Made by a program: the position numbers and the translations under genes
In this document: one piece after another, positions 6,994 to 10,655 of the stretch
Layout of the letters: every line of letters starts with the position of its first letter
Position numbering within the stretch: position 1 is the first letter of the stretch
Source of the DNA: Nitrospinaceae bacterium
GTDB lineage: Bacteria; Nitrospinota; Nitrospinia; Nitrospinales; VA-1
Length of the DNA: 10,655 nucleotides
NCBI GenBank assembly: GCA_029261675.1
Contig: JAJDBA010000195.1
Location: 1 to 10,655, forward strand
Reading direction: 5' to 3'
The notes under the pieces: model-generated
What the model was told of the DNA's origin: nothing
Database searches by the model: none
The model's input: the letters and a program-made list of their open reading frames with translations, nothing else

Positions 6994-8501
6994 AATTCAG
7001 ACTTTATTATTTTCCCGGTGGCGGTTTTGGGGAGTGACTCATGGAACTCAATCAAGTCGGGTGTCATGAATGCAGGTAGATTTTTTCTACAAAAATCTTT
7101 GAGTTCCTGTTCCGTTGCATCAGCACCTTCCCGCAACACCACGCAAACCTTCACTTTTTCTCCAACCCGTTCATCAGCGATCCCCACTGCGGCAACTTCT
7201 GCAGGTGCAGGGTGCCCCATCAAGGCATTTTCAATGGCTAACGGGGAAACATTTTCACCAGCGCGAATGATCAGGTCTTTTTTCCGCCCGGCAGAAATAT
7301 AAAGTCGTCCTTTTTCATCCAGATGTCCCAAGTCACCGGTTTTAAGCCAGCCATCCGGCTGAATCGTTTCCTTTGTTTCTTCTATGCGTTTCCAGTAACC
7401 GCTCATTACCGTTTTGCCGCTGACAAGAATTTCCCCCACTTCTCCCGGGGCAACCGAGCTTCCTGTATCGTCAATGATTTTTACATCGACATTGGGCAAG
7501 ACGGGGCCGACGGAGCCCGGAATGCTTCCATCTTCCATCGTGTTAACAGAAATTACAGGAGAAGTTTCAGTGAGACCATACCCCTCAATGACAGTGACCC
7601 CTAAAACTTCCTCTACTTTTTTAAGAAGAGCCTTGGGTAATGCGGCCCCACCAGAGATACAGGTATGCAAAGAAGAAACGTCATAGCCCCCACGCGCATA
7701 AAGGTCGACGAGAAAAGAATAAATAGTGGGTACGAGCGGTAAAAAGGTTGCCTTATGCGTTGAGATGGAAGCCAAGATAGATTTAGGTTGAAACTGTTTG
7801 AGAAGAATCAAGGTTGCGCCGACACGACAAAATACCAGAGCCATGATATTGCCGAAAGAATGAAACAGCGGTAACGCCACGATAGCACTGTCTTCAGAAG
7901 TGATATGTAAATGTTCCAGAAACCCAGAGCAGTTTTCATCAAACTGTTCTTCATTCAACATTACGCCTTTGGGTTTGGCGGTGGTGCCTGAGGTGTAAAG
8001 GATCACATCCGGTATCCCGTTTTCTCGTTCGTGTTTAATGAACGCGTTATTCTTTTTTCCGGATTTTAAAAAATCTTCAAATCGCAAGCTTCCCTTGCCC
8101 ACCTGATCGGTTTCGGCAGGGCCCACTAGAATTTTATTTTTAAAAAATTGGAAGAACGGGCTGACCTCCGGTTTTACAAAAGCCGAATCGACGATGAGTG
8201 TATCGATGCCCGCATCCTGGGTGATGAAAGCCAGGTCTTCAGGCTTCAAAAGAAAATTGAAAGGAATAAGAGGCACCCCTTTTAGCAAACAGCCAAACAT
8301 TGCAATAAGATGCTCTTTTTGGTTCAAGCACAACAAACCCACTTTACTGTTTGAGTTGAGGGGTAATTCTGATAGAGCTGCTGCAAAAGATTCCACTTGC
8401 TCACAAAGCTCCTCGTAAGAAACGGTGCAGTCCCCTTCAATGATTGCAGCAGAGTTGGGTTGCTTTTCAGAATGAGATTTTAAATATTTATAAAAGGCCA
8501 T
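6966..8501 (-). CDS. Acyl-CoA synthetase / AMP-dependent acyl ligase (ANL superfamily)
   Basis: A 511-residue adenylate-forming enzyme that activates a carboxylic acid with ATP and probably transfers it to CoA. Motifs counted from the ATG at 8501: A3 phosphate loop YTSGTTAKPKGV (169-180), A5 GYGLTETSP (307-315), A7 GWLKTGDLG (384-392), A8 hinge GRKKDLI (405-411) and A10 PKTATGKIIK (491-500) with catalytic lysine K497. The length and motifs fit medium/long-chain fatty-acyl-CoA ligases. Substrate chain length cannot be read, and an acyl-ACP or aryl ligase is possible. The A3 loop has Ala where Gly is usual (TTAKPKG). A TTG two codons upstream (8507) also extends the frame, but GGGAAAG lies directly against it and at proper distance only from the ATG, so I use the ATG. 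The last codons (TGGLTQ-stop) are inside the terminator hairpin of the convergent gene. Confidence 0.93.
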   Translation of the reverse strand: MAFYKYLKSHSEKQPNSAAIIEGDCTVSYEELCEQVESFAAALSELPLNSNSKVGLLCLNQKEHLIAMFGCLLKGVPLIPFNFLLKPEDLAFITQDAGIDTLIVDSAFVKPEVSPFFQFFKNKILVGPAETDQVGKGSLRFEDFLKSGKKNNAFIKHERENGIPDVILYTSGTTAKPKGVMLNEEQFDENCSGFLEHLHITSEDSAIVALPLFHSFGNIMALVFCRVGATLILLKQFQPKSILASISTHKATFLPLVPTIYSFLVDLYARGGYDVSSLHTCISGGAALPKALLKKVEEVLGVTVIEGYGLTETSPVISVNTMEDGSIPGSVGPVLPNVDVKIIDDTGSSVAPGEVGEILVSGKTVMSGYWKRIEETKETIQPDGWLKTGDLGHLDEKGRLYISAGRKKDLIIRAGENVSPLAIENALMGHPAPAEVAAVGIADERVGEKVKVCVVLREGADATEQELKDFCRKNLPAFMTPDLIEFHESLPKTATGKIIKSELKKTGGLTQ

Positions 8502-8703
8502 GTTCAACTTTCCCAGCGTGCCGCTGGATTCTAAAGGTCTATTCCTTTATTGCAATGCAAATACAAAATAGCTTCTGGATAAAACAAGAGGCATGATACC
8601 ATAGCTTCCCCTAAGGGACAGCAACCGTCCATAAGCGGTCATTTATCTATTAAATAATTTAACACCGAAAAGTCATATTTTGCCTAGTATGAATAATTAG
8701 CTT
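8502..8703. other. Intergenic region upstream of the acyl-CoA synthetase
   Basis: Two hundred bases without a gene. On the minus strand TGGTATCAT (8601-8593) looks like an extended -10 (TGn plus a 5/6 TATAAT match) with no good -35. A short imperfect hairpin GGACGG-TTG-CTGTCC (minus strand, 8628-8614) lies just upstream and lacks a T-run, so it is not a convincing terminator for the small membrane protein gene. Nothing else seen. Confidence 0.35.
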
Positions 8704-9114
8704 TCAGCAAAATTTCCCATCGCAAACTTCTTTAATATAAAAAAAGAAATAGCTTGCAGTAATAGGACAAACCATTATCGCCAAAGATGATAGGTTCATT
8801 TTTAATGAATTTTCTTCCTCCCAGCCTTTTCTAAAAAATAAAAATCCTGGAACCACAAAAACAGGATAAAAAAACATTGATAGATAAAAACCCTCTGTAA
8901 TCTTTTTAGAACCACCAGAATCAAACATAAAAAGGCCTACAAACGCAGCAAGAGGCCAAACAGGGAGTGCGCAAACTGCTATTGTATTTAAAATTTTTTG
9001 AGCTACTTGTATTTTCGTTATGTTAGGTGGTACTACTTGGAATAACCACCATAATTGACGAATCGAAAATATAGTTAGCAAAGAAAAAGCTATAATCATT
9101 AATATTGAAATCAT
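8704..9114 (-). CDS. Small four-helix membrane protein of unknown function
   Basis: A 136-residue protein I do not recognise. Four hydrophobic segments are visible (about residues 3-26, 43-64, 76-96, 107-127), separated by short charged loops (KKITEG, RKGWEEENSLK). There is a short tail with two cysteines (CDGKFC). No catalytic or binding motif stands out. An AGGAAG Shine-Dalgarno lies 8 bases before the ATG and a plausible promoter is upstream, so it is likely a real, separately expressed gene. Both arms of its surroundings are AT-rich. It could be an accessory membrane protein, but its neighbours (a lipoprotein gene upstream, an acyl-CoA ligase gene downstream) give no clear clue to its function. 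Confidence 0.7.
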   Translation of the reverse strand: MISILMIIAFSLLTIFSIRQLWWLFQVVPPNITKIQVAQKILNTIAVCALPVWPLAAFVGLFMFDSGGSKKITEGFYLSMFFYPVFVVPGFLFFRKGWEEENSLKMNLSSLAIMVCPITASYFFFYIKEVCDGKFC

Positions 9115-9172
9115 TTGCCATTCTTCCTATATTTACTTATCCCTTCCTTCACTTAGTAATCTTTTTCATTCC

Positions 9173-9200
9173 AATATATGTTCTTTGGTCACTATTTCAA
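9173..9200 (-). promoter_or_regulatory. Putative promoter for the small membrane protein gene
   Basis: On the minus strand TTGAAA (9200-9195) and TATATT (9178-9173) are separated by 16 bases, each matching 5 of 6 consensus positions. RNA would start near 9166, about 50 bases before the ATG at 9114. Confidence 0.45.
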
Positions 9201-9210
9201 TGCGATAATG

Positions 9211-9232
9211 TCCGCTTTGGGTCGGAAGCGGA
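9211..9232. repeat. GC-rich palindrome (REP-like candidate)
   Basis: TCCGCTT (9211-9217) and AAGCGGA (9226-9232) are perfect 7-bp arms around the 8-base loop TGGGTCGG. The GC-rich unit stands out in an AT-rich spacer and begins about 10 bases beyond the stop codon of the putative lipoprotein gene, a usual place for dispersed REP-type elements. No T-run follows on either strand, so it is not a standard intrinsic terminator. Only one copy is present in this window. Confidence 0.5.
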
Positions 9233-9242
9233 AGTAGCCCCA

Positions 9243-9818
9243 TCACATTATATTCTTTTCACATATTAAATCTAAACGAAACCACCTACTTTTGGAATTG
9301 AGCAGCAGAACCCGAAATTCAGGAAAAATCTGCTGGTCCTTATCATTGCAAGCAAAATAGGAAGTAGGAGTTAAATTATAATTATAAGATCTATTCTTTC
9401 CTCCCCCGACAATTTTAATTTGATTGGTGCATATATTAGCCGTGACCGATTTCTTTTCTCCATCAATTTCCTTGGTTCCGGTGAACTTTTCTTTTTCTCC
9501 GTTGAAATCAATTGTCCACACGTCATCATCGAAATCTATGGTTTGAATGTGACCTTCCAGCCAAATTTTTGGTATCTTAAGGCTAGCCTCTTTTTCTGCT
9601 TCTCTTTTTAATAAGTATAGATTCATCAGTTTGCCCTTTAGCCGCTCACCGCTTTCAGAGATCATTTCAATGTTGCATCGACCCCATGGCGGCTCCCCTG
9701 ATTCGAGTGCCTTACCGTATTCAAAGCTCGTGCAGCCGAAAATCATCCCGCAAGCAAGCCATAAAAAAGCCATTTGCCTTAAAGCGGGAATTTGTTTGCT
9801 TGACAGGGCTCTATTCAT
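9243..9818 (-). CDS. Putative lipoprotein of unknown function
   Basis: A 191-residue protein. The N-terminus has basic residues (R3, K8, R14), a hydrophobic core (about 16-27) and a lipobox-like I-F-G-C ending at Cys29. The Phe before the Gly is atypical, so lipidation by Lgt/LspA is likely but not certain. The mature part is hydrophilic and strand-rich (for example IQTIDFDDDVWTIDFNGEKEKFTGTKE, about 91-117, shown in part: TIDFDDDVWTIDF), with cysteines at 48, 130, 157 and 186 that could pair. I recognise no domain. The first ATG (9818) overlaps the end of the upstream TPR gene by 8 bases and has no clear Shine-Dalgarno, suggesting coupling. A second ATG at codon 16 (9773) would give a shorter signal without basic residues and is less likely. 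Confidence 0.75.
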   Translation of the reverse strand: MNRALSSKQIPALRQMAFLWLACGMIFGCTSFEYGKALESGEPPWGRCNIEMISESGERLKGKLMNLYLLKREAEKEASLKIPKIWLEGHIQTIDFDDDVWTIDFNGEKEKFTGTKEIDGEKKSVTANICTNQIKIVGGGKNRSYNYNLTPTSYFACNDKDQQIFPEFRVLLLNSKSRWFRLDLICEKNIM

Positions 9819-10655
9819 TGGTATTTATGGTTGAGTTTTTATTTGTTTGAGCCGTAGCATCTACGAGCAATCGTTTTGCTTCCGGGTAATTCGGTTGAAT
9901 GGATAGAGCTTTGTCAAAATAATATTTGGCAAATTCCCAGCCTTGGGTTTGCATAAAAGCCTTTCCCAAATAGAACGGGTAAAGAGGATTTTTTCTGTCT
10001 AGGTAGTGGGCTGAAGCCAAGGCAAATTTGGCTTTCTCAAAATTCTGTTTCTCAAATAACACCAATCCCTCCTGAAAAAAATCTTCGTAAGTTTTGGACT
10101 GATTGTTCTTGGGTTTGATCGAGGCGATCAAGTGGAGGATCAACTTTTGGTCAGCATTCCGAATTTGCCCTCCACCCATAGGCTGGCTTCCTTGGAAAAT
10201 ATGGAATTCGCCGTCTCTACGGGTTTCTTCTGACGTTTTTTTTGCATCTACTTCTTCAACAAAAACAGTTAGATCGCCTACTTTGTATTCCTTAACGGTA
10301 TGGTTCTTTAAATCACCGAAAAACATGGACCTAATTAGTACAAATACGATGCCGAAACGTTCCGACAATATTTTTTCCCCCCATTGGTATTGATTCTCAA
10401 AAGGTAAAACCCATATGGGCGGTAATTCACTGAAGGTTTCTGTTCCCATCTGTAAAGGTGTTACTTGTTCTAGTGACAGTGTTCCCTCATTAGCCTGGAG
10501 ATTAATATGGAAAGATTTCGATAAAGAAAAATTAAAGGTAGCCGATGAAGGAACATCTATAGAAAATTTTAATGGTAGACTCGGACGATAAAAATTTATT
10601 CCACTATAATTTTTTTGTTCCTCCGTTAAAATTCCATCCTGTAAGGGTGATAGCT
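9811..10655 (-). CDS. TPR-ending protein of unknown function (N-terminus outside window)
   Basis: The frame is open for 281 codons from the right edge to the TAG at 9811-9813. An internal ATG (10449) has no Shine-Dalgarno and the 68 codons before it read as ordinary protein (for example NFYRPSLPLKFSIDVPSSAT), so the true start is beyond the window. The visible part starts with a strand-rich region and a segment with WVLPFENQYQWGEKI and an FGIVFVLI hydrophobic strand. The last about 85 residues hold two TPR-like units (YEDFFQEGLVLFEKQNFEKA, then NPLYPFYLGKAFMQ and YYFDKALSIQPNYPEA). I do not recognise the rest. Two TPRs suggest protein binding. Its 8-bp overlap with the lipoprotein gene suggests one operon and perhaps a shared envelope role. 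Confidence 0.8.
   Translation of the reverse strand, partial: LSPLQDGILTEEQKNYSGINFYRPSLPLKFSIDVPSSATFNFSLSKSFHINLQANEGTLSLEQVTPLQMGTETFSELPPIWVLPFENQYQWGEKILSERFGIVFVLIRSMFFGDLKNHTVKEYKVGDLTVFVEEVDAKKTSEETRRDGEFHIFQGSQPMGGGQIRNADQKLILHLIASIKPKNNQSKTYEDFFQEGLVLFEKQNFEKAKFALASAHYLDRKNPLYPFYLGKAFMQTQGWEFAKYYFDKALSIQPNYPEAKRLLVDATAQTNKNSTINTNE

Noticed and set aside
6937..7302. Plus-strand ORF of 121 codons starting in the terminator
   Set aside because: It begins in the terminator hairpin and is antisense to the acyl-CoA synthetase, with a low-complexity Ser/Thr/Ala-rich translation.
8505..8507. TTG as start of the acyl-CoA synthetase
   Set aside because: The GGGAAAG binding site abuts it; the ATG two codons later has proper spacing.
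10103..10393. Plus-strand ORF of 96 codons
   Set aside because: It is antisense to the TPR-ending protein and has no motif or ribosome-binding site.
10447..10449. ATG as the start of the TPR-ending protein (212 residues)
   Set aside because: No Shine-Dalgarno, and the frame stays open with protein-like content to the right edge, so the gene is truncated by the window.

Overview
The window looks like a chromosomal segment of a Gram-negative, AT-leaning bacterium. Three proteins carry Sec signal peptides, lipobox-like or membrane segments, and there is a WecA/MraY-type polyprenyl-phosphate sugar transferase. Three of the genes contain tetratricopeptide (TPR) stretches, a habit of Nitrospinota, Desulfobacterota and similar lineages, but I cannot assign a phylum from the sequence alone. 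No rRNA, tRNA, CRISPR array, transposase or phage gene was seen.

Left part (1-1721, minus strand): a two-gene surface-glycan unit. A GT2 glycosyltransferase of the rhamnosyltransferase (WbbL-like) type is followed, with an ATGA stop/start overlap, by a WecA/TagO-like sugar-1-phosphate transferase that runs off the left edge. A good sigma70-like promoter sits upstream (1774-1802). The 1722-1934 region is a divergent promoter region.

Middle part (1935-6913, plus strand): an extended-SDR sugar-nucleotide epimerase with a CxxC...CxxC insert, a large GT-C-type membrane glycosyltransferase fused to four C-terminal TPRs, and a 50-codon lysine-rich ORF that starts inside the stop codon of the previous gene (TAATG). 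After a new promoter and a tandem palindromic repeat comes an exported TPR plus FGE-sulfatase-like protein that lacks the catalytic cysteines. A strong intrinsic terminator (6947-6993) ends this block. Together with the divergent pair these genes could synthesise and attach a surface sugar. The link is inferred from position and family, not shown.

Right part (6966-10655, minus strand): an acyl-CoA synthetase converges on the exported FGE-like gene and its last codons lie inside that gene's terminator hairpin. Then come a small four-helix membrane protein of unknown function, a putative lipoprotein of unknown function, and a TPR-ending protein that overlaps the lipoprotein gene by 8 bp and is truncated at its N-terminus by the right edge. 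A GC-rich palindrome (9211-9232) sits just after the lipoprotein stop codon.
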